Assembly: GCA_964036195.1 (NCBI GenBank) | Contig: OZ038454.1 | Span: 28,196,315 to 28,260,314, forward strand | DNA from: Sphaerolaimus hirsutus | Lineage: Eukaryota > Nematoda > Chromadorea > Monhysterida > Sphaerolaimidae | Direction: 5' to 3' | DNA length: 64,000 nt | Part shown: positions 36,101-48,100 of the stretch, in pieces | Layout of the letters: each line of letters starts with the position of its first letter | Numbering within the stretch: the stretch's first letter is position 1 | Program-made: the position numbers and the translations under genes | The notes under the pieces: generated by a model | The model's input: the letters and a program-made list of their open reading frames with translations, nothing else | Databases searched by the model: none | Told to the model about the DNA's origin: nothing

Positions 36101-39100
36101 TTATAATTTCCACTAATTTTTCCGGGATCGGGATCCCGGACTTGAGAGTTTCTCGGGATCGGGATCAGGATTTGAAAATTTTCGGGATCGGGATCGGGAT
36201 CGGGATTGGTATTTTTGAGATTTCGGGATCGGGATCGGGATCGGGATTGGGGTTTCGGGATCGGGATCGGGATCGGGACTGGTAAATCCCGGAATTTCAC
36301 GGGATCCGGGATCGGGATCGGGATCCCGTTTGAACCCTACTCGTGCATGCATTTCTTTCTTGTCGCTGTCCTCATGGTTTTGGTTGTAGGCAGTGAACAC
36401 TAAAGAAGTGACCACCTGACTACACAAAAGCGCGACTAATGCGAGTAACCCGCCCGACAAAATAAAATAAAAACGAATTGGCAGACGGCCAAGAAATGAC
36501 GAATTCGTGATTTCCGGACCAAAATCGAAGCGATATACGTCATATTGCAATATCGGCGACCTTAAGGGATAGTTTCGTGTATTTTACGAACCGCCTTGCT
36601 CTCGGTGCATGTGCGTCGAAGAGGCTGAACTTTAAAAAAATCTATCGGGTGTACGCCCTACCCTACAAATCTGTAGGGAGAATTAAATCTGGCCCCGGGT
36701 GCCAATTCCGCAAGTGAGCAAGAGACCAGTGGTAGTATTCCAGGGGTGAGAAAAAGTAGATATGTTACTGAAAGAACTTGCAATTCATAATTTTACTTGT
36801 CACTTGGCTCACGCTTACCTTATCACTTGTCCGCACGGCGGAATTGGGGCCGGAAAATTTCCCCTTTTATTCTACACCAACCCCCTAAAAACGCACCATG
36901 CACCAATCATCATCAGTGGCGCCAGCGCCATCGAAATCCGAACTAGACTTCTCGCCCACCCGAAAATCTTCAGGCAAATTGATAAACACCCTTCCAAGGG
37001 AGTCTTTCTGCATGCCCGCGGTGACTCTGTGCCACAAGGCGTCGCCTACTAAAGGGCCAGTGTTTTTCGAGTCGATTTGGGGTGCCATTTGCCAGACATC
37101 TGGATGGAGGGGGGGGGTGATGTGAATATTTATGATGCATATATCATTTAGTCTATTTATGTATTGATGGATGTGACATGACATGTCAGAAAGGACAAAT
37201 GTTTCTTGCCAAAATACTTGATAAAAAATTGAAATTATACTATTGAAATTGACCAACAGTGGGCAAATAACAATTTAAATTAAATTAGAAGGCTTGATTT
37301 TACATAAATAATACTAATTTATCAGTATCACGCCTTATCATTTTAATTCTAACACGCAGAAAGTTTGACGCCATATAAATTATTACCTTCATCATCATCG
37401 CAGGTGTCGTCTGAGCCGGAAGTATCTCCAGCGCGCACATCACACGCTAATTGTCTGCAAAAAGTTTTTTTTATAGAAAGTCCAATTCTAAAAGTCGACA
37501 AGTCCACAGATTTCTGTAATCGAGTTAGGCCAAGAATAATTTTATAGGAGTGGTTCCACCCATTTTTGTCCATTTTCCAGACAATTTTTCATCTCACTTG
37601 CCCCTTTTACAGTGTCGGATTTTAACACTTCTGGAATAATTGCAAAACGTTTGGGAAGAAGTCGATAACTCTACTCTGACTCGGGCTTAAAGTTGATAAG
37701 TCCATATTGCGGCGATGAAACTGTGAGAAATGTGTTCGTCCACGTAGAACGTCGACTTCTAAAAATCGATGATAGGTCCAGAGGTTTTGTCCAAAGTCCG
37801 ACAAGAAGTCCACCTTAGTTTACTTTAAAATTTCAGGCAATTTGAAGTTTCAATTTCAAATCCAACCAACTCTAGAGCGACATCATTATTATCATCGCTC
37901 GCAGATGCAGAGTGATCGGCCACGAAACTCCTATCCCACGCTCTGCGATGTGATTTTAGTGTGAAATAAATTTCGTTACATTGTGCCAACACACATTACT
38001 TGTTAACTGAAATTTCGAAAACTCATAAATGAGCTTTGAATTCAATATTTCCGTTGAAAACTAGTGTGTGTAAAGCCAATGTATCTTAATATTATAGATT
38101 TCATTTCAATGTTCGATTCTTTTTCGGTTAAGCTAAAACTTCATTTTATTCTTCTAAAAACTTCTAACGACACTTCTGAAAAATCCGTTTCCGAAACTAA
38201 TTCATGAAGCCACGTCACGCGTTGATGAAATTCAAAATAAATAGCCGAAAATGTAGCCAATGTTTTTTCAATGATGGTTAAAAAAGTAATTTTGAATGAG
38301 AAGTGAAATTCGAACTTTTAGACAAATATAGAGAATTTTAGACTTTTAGAACTTTTAGACAAATTTAGAGAATCAGAACTCGTCAAAACAGGCAAACAAA
38401 AACAAACTGCAGATCAGCTGCATCCAAATCCGCACCGGTCATGGAAACTGGCGGCTCTCCCGCAGCGCCGCTCATAAAATCCTCAAACTGAAAAAGTGAA
38501 ATCAACATAACTAGCTTTGAACTGATTAGCTCTGAATAAAACCTACTGTGTAAAATGTAAAACAACCGGTAAAAAAAGAAAATTGGACATTTTACACAAT
38601 CTGGCATTGGACATCTTTCAACCGGAAAGCCCCCCCCCCCCTGAAAAAAGAAAGCCCCGCCCACCTGATCCGCACTAGACACTCTCTGGCCAGTGGCCAA
38701 ACCGCCCGCAGTCTGGCTCACATTGACAACGCCCCCATTGTGACACGTAGCTCCCCCTGGGGGCACTCACAGACCCTGTAAATTGCCCTGCAAAATGTAA
38801 ACTATCTTGCAAGATGTCTTAAGTCATGGAAAATGCCCTGGAAAATGGCAAACATACGTGTGCCATTTTCCAGGGCATTTTACATGACTTTAGACACTTT
38901 ACATGTCATTTAACATTTTACAGGACATTTTACAGGGTCTGGGAGTGGCACCAGTTTTCTCATCAACCATTCCAAGCGAAGCCCAGTCCTTCTCGTGCAG
39001 TAAACCACAGGTTATTATGTGACTGATCTCACATTGGTCACATGGGCAGTATTTTAGTGAGCACACTGCACAGGGGCGCATTGGGTGCGTGGGGGGTGCC

Positions 39101-42100
39101 CCGCTTTTGTCATCTGGGATTGGGTAGATTTGGGAGTTTTTCAGGGTAACCAATGTGCAATGGAAGGTTGGGGGTTATCCCTAGGGGTTTAACATCGTAA
39201 TTTTCCTTTTTACGATGTTTACACATTAGTTACGCCACAAACAACCCAGCTATTTATCCAACTATCAGGAGGTGAATTATTGTTGGCTACTACCCCCCCC
39301 CCCAATTGCCCAGCTACCAAATATGTATGTAGACCAAGTTTTGAGCGTAATTGCATAAATTCTGAACGTTTTCGCCCAGTTACACCTAGGGTTCAAACGG
39401 GATTGACTTTTCGGGATCGGGATCGGGATTAACTTTTTGAGATTTCGGGATCGGGATCGGGATCGGGATTGGGGTTTCGGGATCGGGATTGGTATTTTGA
39501 GATTTCGGGATCGGGATCGGGATCGGGATTGGCCGGGATTGGGGTCACGGGATCGGGATCGGGATTGGCATTTTTTCGGGATCGGGATTGGGGTCTAGGA
39601 ATAGCGATTTTCGTCACTGTTCTGGCAATCACAGTTGTTCATAAAGGTCTCAAAACACTGTTGGATGCCAGAAAAGTGACATAAAATGGACGCTGGGGGT
39701 TTGCGTTCACATTTTTTCACTTTTTATAATTTCCACTATTTTTTCCGGGATCGGGATCCCGGACTTGGAAGATTCTCGGGATCGGGATCGGGATTTGAAA
39801 GTTTTCGGGATCGGGATCGGGATTGGTATTTTTGGATTTCGGGATCGGGATCGGGATTGGGGTTTCGGGATCGGGATTGGGATCGGGACTGCTAAATCCC
39901 GGAATTTCACGGGATCCGGGATCGTGATCGGGATCCCGTTTGAACCCTAGTTACACCTTCCAAATCGTAATTCTTATAACTTCTTGCCTACTTTAACGCA
40001 ATCTAAATATTTTAAGTATTTATCGCCACCTAATTTTGGCGATTTTTTTCTTCTTTACAAATAGAAATAGCCTACGCTGAACCGATTAAAAGCTACCCCC
40101 CTATTTGTACAAATATAAATTTAGCCAAAAAAAATCACAATCGCATTTATTCCAAAGGGAAACAGACCTGCGGTGGCATTTTCGCCACAATGGAGACTAG
40201 AATCTGACTGTCTGTCACCAGTTTTGGTCAGGTAAGCTCGCAGTGTTCGCTTGAATGCGGCCATGTCTTCTGCACTGCGGCTGCGTGTGAATGTAAAAAT
40301 GTGTGCTCACATTGACATTTTAAAAATTCCGATTTTGCTTTATATCTTGGTTCGGAAACACAAACACAACGTTTCAAAATTTAGATTTCACGGATTAAGA
40401 CCATTCGAAAAAACCATTCGAAAAGTGTGAAGTAAAAAGAGAAGTTAGAAGTGAAGTGAAATGAGAAGTAAAATGTTTACATCGCTTTTCACTTTTTCAA
40501 TACTTCAATACTGATTTCAATTTCACTGCTAAAATATGTTTACTTCTCCACTTGCGGAATTGACCGCTCAAGCTCAGAGAAAGAAACCTATACTCAAGCG
40601 ACATTACACCTTACAATGAAATCTACCATATTCCATATGAATAAAAGAACAAACTTAATTTTATATTATTTGATTAAATTTATCAAATTGTTTCTTCTTT
40701 GAGTGAATTGGGTGCAGTTTTTCATGTAACCTTGTTTATCAAAATATGGTACCATTCATTGTAAGGTGATCAGGTGCCGGTTCCGCAAGTGGAAAAGTTA
40801 AGAGTTAAAACTTAAGAGTTGAGTAAAATCATAAATGATAAGTTAAGAGTAAAGTTAATAGTTAAGAGTTGAGTAAAATCATTTGTCGTTTTACTCAACT
40901 CTTAACTCTTAACTTTACTCATAACTTGTCATTTGTCATTTTACTCAACTCTTCAATTTTAACTCTTAACTTTTCCACTTGCGGAACTGGCCCCCTGTCT
41001 GTCTAGTTTATTTACCTTATGAATGGCCTAGTTGTGTTAGAAACTCCGCGAGACTTCGCCATATAATCCTCTAAGAATAATCTCTGCTGTACAAAAAATT
41101 GCACATCTTCTTTGAGCATTCGATTCTGCGCATGCATCGTTGCCTGAAAAATAAATGAGGCGTCGAATTCTAAAAGTCGACAAGTCCAAATTTGGAAAAT
41201 TTGAGTTAACCCCGTGAAAATGATCTGGGGATGGTCCCTCTCATTTTTCAAAATTTTCCATAAATTTTCCTACCTCACATTCCCCTATACGACCATGCCA
41301 AATTTGACCATTTTGGGGGAAAATGGAAAAAATTTGGGCAAGAAGTCGACAAGTACGACTAGTTTTTGGGCAAAAAGTCGACAAGTCCACCTTGTGCAGC
41401 CTTTTTTGTTGGGACAAAAAAAGCAAGAAATGTGTTAAGTCCGCTATGGGCAGTGATTTCTAAAAGTCGACAAGTACAAAAATAGCCCATAAGGCAAATT
41501 TTTTCAAGCTGGGAACAAAAATGTTTGCAAGTGCAAGAAGTCGACAAGTCCACTCCCCTGCCCATAAAATTTTTTTGGGCAAGAAGTCGACAAGTCCATG
41601 CCTGATTAGAGCTAAAAGTCGACAAGTCCATTTCATTAACGCTAGAAGTCGACAAGTCCACTTTTGTTTACTGAACATTGTTTGTAAAAGTAGTGCCATT
41701 TCCATGGCGTTGGCGCCATTTTTATGGAGTGGCACTATTGACTCCAAAGTAGCGCCATTTCCATGGCGTTGGTGCCATTTTTATGGAGTGGCACTATTGA
41801 CTCCAAAGTAGCGCCATTTCCATGGCGTTGGCGCCATTTTTATGGAGTGGCACTATTGACTCCAAAATAGCGCCATTTCCATGGCGTTGGTGCCATTTTT
41901 ATGGAGTGGCACTATTGACTCCAAAATAGCGTTATTTCCATGGCGTTGGCGCCATTTTTATGGAGTGGCACTATTGACTCCAAAGTAGCGCCATTTCCAT
42001 GGCGTTGGCGCCATTTTTATGGAGTGGCACTATTGACTCCAAAGTAGCGCCATTTCCATGGCGTTGGCACCATTTTTATGGAGTGTTGCTGTTGACTCCA

Positions 42101-45100
42101 AAGTAGCGCCATTCCCATGGCGTTGGCGCCATTTTTATGGAGTGGCACTATTGACTCCAAAGTAGCGCCATTTCCATGGCGTTGGCGCCATTTTTTTGGA
42201 GTGGCACTATTGACTCCAAAGTAGCGCCATTTCCATGGAGTTGGCGCCATTTTTATGGAGTGTTGCTGTTGACTCCAAAGTAGCGCCATTTCCATGGCGT
42301 TGGCGCCATTTTTATGGAGTGGCGCTATCAACTCCAAAATGGCGCCATTTCCATGGCGTTGGCACCATTTTTCAGGTGTGGCACTACACTTTTTTCAAAA
42401 AAAATTTTAATATTTTTTTTAAATATTTTTTTCAATATTTTTTTCAAATTTTTTTTCAATATTTTTTAATTTTTTTTCAAATTTTTTTTTTAATTTTTTA
42501 AAAAAATTTATAATTTTTTTTAAAATTTTTTTATTTTATTTTATTTTTTTATTATTTTTTTGTTTCAATTTTGTTCTTCAATTTTTTTATTTTTTTTATT
42601 TTTTTCTTTTTTCAAATTTTTTTTTATTATTTTTTTTAAAAATTTTTATTTTTTATTATATTTTTTCACATTTTTTTTTTATTTTTTAAAATTTTTTTTT
42701 TTATAAATTTTTTTTCCAAATTTTTTTTTCAAATTTTCTTAAAAATTTTTTTGTTAATTTTTTTTTTCTCAAATTTTGTGTTCAAATTTTTCCATTTCCT
42801 TGGCTCCGTTCCAATGCAAGAGTCTTGTATGATAGGGCCAACACTAGATATATAACCATGTATATGAATGAAAATAGAGATTGATAAGAGATTGATAGAG
42901 AAATACTGATAAGTGGGATGAGGGCCACGTTCTGATACATGACCCAATCCGTTCCAATCCTTTGAATATGGTGACGCAAAAATGACGTCATGCACTCTCC
43001 ACTGGAGAGATTGACGCAAATGTTTGTAGGGTGATACGTCTGCCAACTTATACATAATTTTATTTATTGAGTTTTATCAATTTTGCTTATCAATTATTTC
43101 AACAAAACAATATTTTTTCAGAATCACACAAAATTAAACAATGAACAACAGTGTCATCTCAGTAACATCTAGGGATGGAAAGTACATCCTAGTACAACTA
43201 GTCTAGTTTTTGATACAGCCCTGAACAATGATGTCCGTAACAAATCATGGCAGCATGCTAACTCAAATTAAATCTGAAAAAGATTCACATAATAGGGCCA
43301 ACTTCTTCCACTGAAGAATAAAAGCAACTTAAAAACTTAAAACTTTATTTAAAAAATTTAAAAACAATAAAAAAGAAAAAAAAATTATTTAAAAAATTTT
43401 GAAAAAAAGAAGAAAAAAATTGATACAAAAATTTTTAAAATTTTTTTGAAAATTTTGAAAAAAAAAGTTATGAAATTTTTTTTTGAAAAAAGTTATAAAA
43501 AAAGAAAAAAAATTTTGAAAAAAAAGAAATGATAATAATAAAAAAAAATTTATTTTAAAATTAAAAAAAAATGTAAAAAAAAAACTTTTGAAAAATGTGC
43601 AAAAAAATTTTTTCAAAGATAAAAATTGGAGAAAAAAATTTGAAAAAAGTTATAAAAATAAAGAAAAATTTCAAAAAAAAATTTTTTTTAAAGAAAAATA
43701 TAAAAAAAAATTTGAAAAAAAAACTTTTGAAAAAAAATTTGAAAAAAATTTCAAAAAAATTTATAAAAAAAATTTGAAAATTTTTTTTTGACAATTTTTG
43801 GAGTCAACAGCACCACTCCATAAAATGGCGCCAATGCCATGGAAATGGCGCTATTTTGGAGTTGATAGCACCACTCCATAAAAATGGCGCCAATGCCATG
43901 GAAATGGCGCTATTTTGGAGTTGATAGCGCCACTCCATAAAAATGGTGCCAACGCCATGGAAATGGCGCTACTTTGGAGTCAATAGTGCCACTCCATAAA
44001 AATGGCGCCAATGCCATGGAAATGGCGCTATTTTGGAGTCAATAGTGCCACTCCATAAAAATGGTGCCAACGCCATGGAAATGGCGCTACTTTGGAGTCG
44101 ATAGTGCCACTCCATAAAAATGGCGCAACTTCCAGGTGCTTTTAAATCAAATGTTTGCAAGTGCAAAAAGTCGACAAGTCCACATGGTTTAAAGCAAGAA
44201 GTCGACAAGTCCGAAGGTGTTTGCAGCAAGAAGTCGACAAGTCCACCTTTGTTTACTGGATTTTGCTGCTGATTTCTTGCAAATATCCAAATGGCATTTT
44301 ATGGACACCCCATTTTTCACATAAACGTTGAGAGCAGGGGTTGAAAATTTGACACTTTATTGTCAACATATGGAACTTTATGAAAAGCATGAGAGAGCCA
44401 AATTGGACATGCACCACGGCCTGGAATCGGCTCGGAAACTTAAAATGCGATTTACTCGAAATCACATTTTGTGGACTTGTCGACTTTTAGAATTAGACGC
44501 CTCAAATAAAATACATTCATTGGAAACCTTGTAGATTNNNNNNNNNNNNNNNNNNNNNNNNNNNNNNNNNNNNNNNNNNNNNNNNNNNNNNNNNNNNNNN
44601 NNNNNNNNNNNNNNNNNNNNNNNNNNNNNNNNNNNNNNNNNNNNNNNNNNNNNNNNNNNNNNNNNNNNNNNNNNNNNNNNNNNNNNNNNNNNNNNNNNNN
44701 NNNNNNNNNNNNNNNNNNNNNNNNNNNNNNNNNNNNNCTTTGAAGGGGGGCAATTTGCGGGGGGGGGGGGGTAGTGAAACGGCTCATCGATAAAGGTCGG
44801 GGGCAGGACCGCACCCTGTAAAGTGTGAAGTAATGTGTCAAATGCCATGGAAAATGTCAATTAAAGTAGAAAAATAAAATATTTAAATTACGGAAGTTGA
44901 CATGACCTTTGATAAATCTGGATGACATTAGACACTTTACCCAGCATTTTACATAATGCGGGACTGCCGCCAAGTGACAAATGTAAATCGTTGAATTTTC
45001 ACATAAATCTACGAGGAAAGACACTTACGCTTGATTGTTACTTGACTTGCGATTTTCCTATTACTCGTACACGTAAATTTTCTGCAGAACCCCACCATCG

Positions 45101-48100
45101 AAGCAACAAAAACGTGCAAAAACATACGTGCAAATCCATGATCGTGGTGTTCAATCCAAATGGAAATATGGAGGAGTGCCGCTTGGCGAGCGCCGTCCAA
45201 AAGTCCATCTCTTCGTCCATTTCAGGCGTCTCGGCGGTTTTGTTCGACTGCTTGAGGCGACGCAAAACGGCCGGGGTGGAGCCCTCGTCGCTAGTGTTCG
45301 CTATTAGGCGACGTTGGCGCGCTGCCAAGTGGGAGGTGCAAGTTATGTGATCCAGGGTTGGGAAGTGTGGAGTGGCGGACATATATGCTAACGTCGGGTA
45401 CAAACTGGACGGATTGATCGCAAATATTGTTTTGTTGTAATTAATATCTAATTTAATTAATTTTTACTAATATAATTATTTAATTAATTTGTTGGACACT
45501 AATTTTTACATCGTGAAACTATCTTTCGAATCTCTAGATCGAATAGCAGAATTAGTCAGGCAAATGAAACAGTAGGAATATGACCGTACACACTGGTTGA
45601 TAAGAAATTGGGATAAGTAAAGTGTAAAGTAAAGTGTCAAATGTAAAGTCAAATGCAAAGTAAACTGTCAATCAAAAAAAAAGAAAAGATTTTATTACTG
45701 AACTTTGCATGACAATTGACAGTTTACTTAGCATTTGACTTTACATTTGACACTTTACTTTACACTTTACAGGGCTTGGGACTGCCACCAGTTGACATTT
45801 GGCGTCATTGTCAACTAGTGCGTGCAGAACCAACTTGTCACCAAGACCTCAATCACAACAACAAAACCCTTCAAACACCCACCGATGAGTCTCATTCTCC
45901 TGAACTTAGCCATGAACCTCCTAGCGCCCTGCACAGCCTCCTTAATGGGATCAGTAGGGGGTTTCCATTCTTTGTGGGCGCCTAACTCCTCTTCCGTGGG
46001 TGCGATCACGTACCGTGGGATGGGACCGAAGGGCGAGTATTTGCTGAGAGGGTTTTTTATTTTAGGTTTGGTGATGATGGCCCAACACACACTAGTTTTC
46101 ACCGTGACCGATGTGAAAACTGAAATGGCCACATGGCCACATCCAGCCTACTCGTTTTGAGTGCTATATGTGTTTTAGTTTTAAAAATTTTAAATTTTAA
46201 CTTTCATTAATTTTAATTCCGATCAAAATTTAATAAAATCATTCAACCGTGTTCATTAATCTGCATTTGAAAAAATTTCAGTTTTCACACTGAGTCACGG
46301 TGAAAACTAGTGTGTGTAGGCACAATGGAAACATTTAGGTATACTCAACTAGTAGTGACTGCGGCTGACTTTTCGATATCGATATTTTTCTTCTGAGACT
46401 CGATATTTGCTATCGATATGGACCCGCAATATCGATATTCAATAGGAAAAAATGATCGATATCCGATACGACAAATGGTCGACATGATGCAGTCTGCCTC
46501 AACCAATCAAACAAACAACACAATTACTCACACCGAAAAAACACCCCCCCCCTCAACTCACTTCAACATATTCCAATCATACGGATGCAATCTCTTAGGT
46601 GGATCCGCGAACCGCTGCCTCCACGCAACCGGATCCACGCCGGGGGGCGGCGGCGGCAGCGGCAACAGCTGCGGCGGCAGGGCGGCCGGCTTGACGGCGG
46701 GCAGCACCGGCCGCGAGATGTACGGCCGCATGGACGGCGGCAAGATGATGGGCAGCGCGTCCGGGATCTGCGGCGGCGGCATGATCACGCCCACCGGGGC
46801 GATCTGCGAGGGGGGGGGGGTTTAAAGTGAGCAACTGAGGATTTTTTATTTTGGAACAAATACCCCGAACACCCAGACGACAAGAAAAAATGTGATCTAG
46901 TTTGCATTGGTGTTCAAACCAGGGATGGACTCCAAAATGGCGCCATTTTTATGGAGTGGCGCCATGGACTCCAAAATGGTGCCATTTTTATGGAGTGGCG
47001 CCATGGACTAGGAAATGGCACCATTTTTATTGAGTGGCGCCATGGATATGGAAACGGCGCCATTTTTATGGAGTGGCGCCATGGATATGGAAACGGCGAG
47101 ATTTTTATGGAGTGGCGCCATGGACTTGGAAACGGCGAGATTTTTATGGAGTGGCGCCATGGACTTGGAAATGGCGCCATTTTTATGGAGTGGCGCCATG
47201 GACTCGGAAATGGAAATGGAAATTTTTGGCTACTACCCCCAAAGACCCCCCCCCCCAAATCGCTCAGCTATCTATCTATCTGGAGTGGTTTTTTAGAAAT
47301 TTTGCCCCAATTTTTGCTCAAAATCACCAATTTTCGCACCTTTTTATAGTTTTTCACCTTCAAAATCGTGCTTTCCGGTTATATACATGGTTATATACCT
47401 ATTTTTAGCCATTTTATACCTACTTTTGGCTACTTTTAAGTGATTATTAGCGATTTTTCTCTCTTTCTGCCTTCTTAACCTTGAAAAAGCCTATATATTG
47501 TGCCCCCGCCAGCCCCCCCCCAGAAAAATTTTCCAGCTATCTATCCCTCCGGAGGAGCGATTTGCTATCTATCCAGCCCCCGCGAGGGCCAAAATCCTGG
47601 AGACCCCTGGTTCAAACGGGACAACTGTCCCGGTTCGACAAATTTCCGGGACTGGGGCGGTGCCGGTGCCGACGCCCACCTTCTCCGTCCCGATAAAAAA
47701 TGCCTCCCGGTTCCGATGGCCCAGTCCCGATCCCTGTGCTTTGGCTCCCAAGGCCTCCCAGGTAGTTCGGCTGATCAAATCATGATCGATGGATGTAAAA
47801 TGTCACACATATCAAATATGCAATTTTGAACATTACAGATGGTTGACATCGTTGTCACACTAGGGATTTGTAAAAAACCGTGTTTTAAAGGGAACGCCCC
47901 AGCGCATCTAAAAAAATCGGTTAGGGTTTTTTCCATCCCTAGTCACATTATAACACCTAAAAAGCCTCACCTCTCCATGTTCCAGCCAATACGGTTTTCC
48001 TGGCGGCGGCTTGTAAATCATTTGTTCCTGCTCTTCGAAGGGAGCGGTGAAATCATCGTCGGCCAAGTCGCACCTTTTATTTTTGCTATTTTTGTCGACG

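Larger units (their letters stand above)
41157..44508. mobile_element. 3.35 kb composite foldback with inverted minisatellites
   Basis: Ends are GAGGCGTCGAATTCTAAAAG and its complement. Inside, in mirror order: AAGTCGACAAG repeats, a 59 bp tandem array, a T-rich tract, a core of about 550 bp, an A-rich tract, the array inverted, and AAGTCGACAAG repeats inverted. The element lies about 13 bp from the acceptor of the exon at 41143. Confidence 0.65.

Noticed and set aside
35600-36550. Open frames rich in Arg-Asp, Gly-Ser or Pro-Asp repeats (also at 39429-39950 and 50651-51290)
   Set aside because: They are translations of GGGATC hexamer arrays inside hAT-like elements with defined ends and target duplications, and are open in several frames on both strands.
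41697-42380. Tandem array considered as CRISPR
   Set aside because: No spacers, a continuous 59 bp unit, eukaryotic context.
43389-43794. Phe- or Lys-rich frames
   Set aside because: Low-complexity A/T tracts of the 3.35 kb foldback.
46951-47408. Frames of Met-Glu-Trp-Arg-His type repeats
   Set aside because: Translation of the 39 bp array continuing into a truncated hAT-like element.
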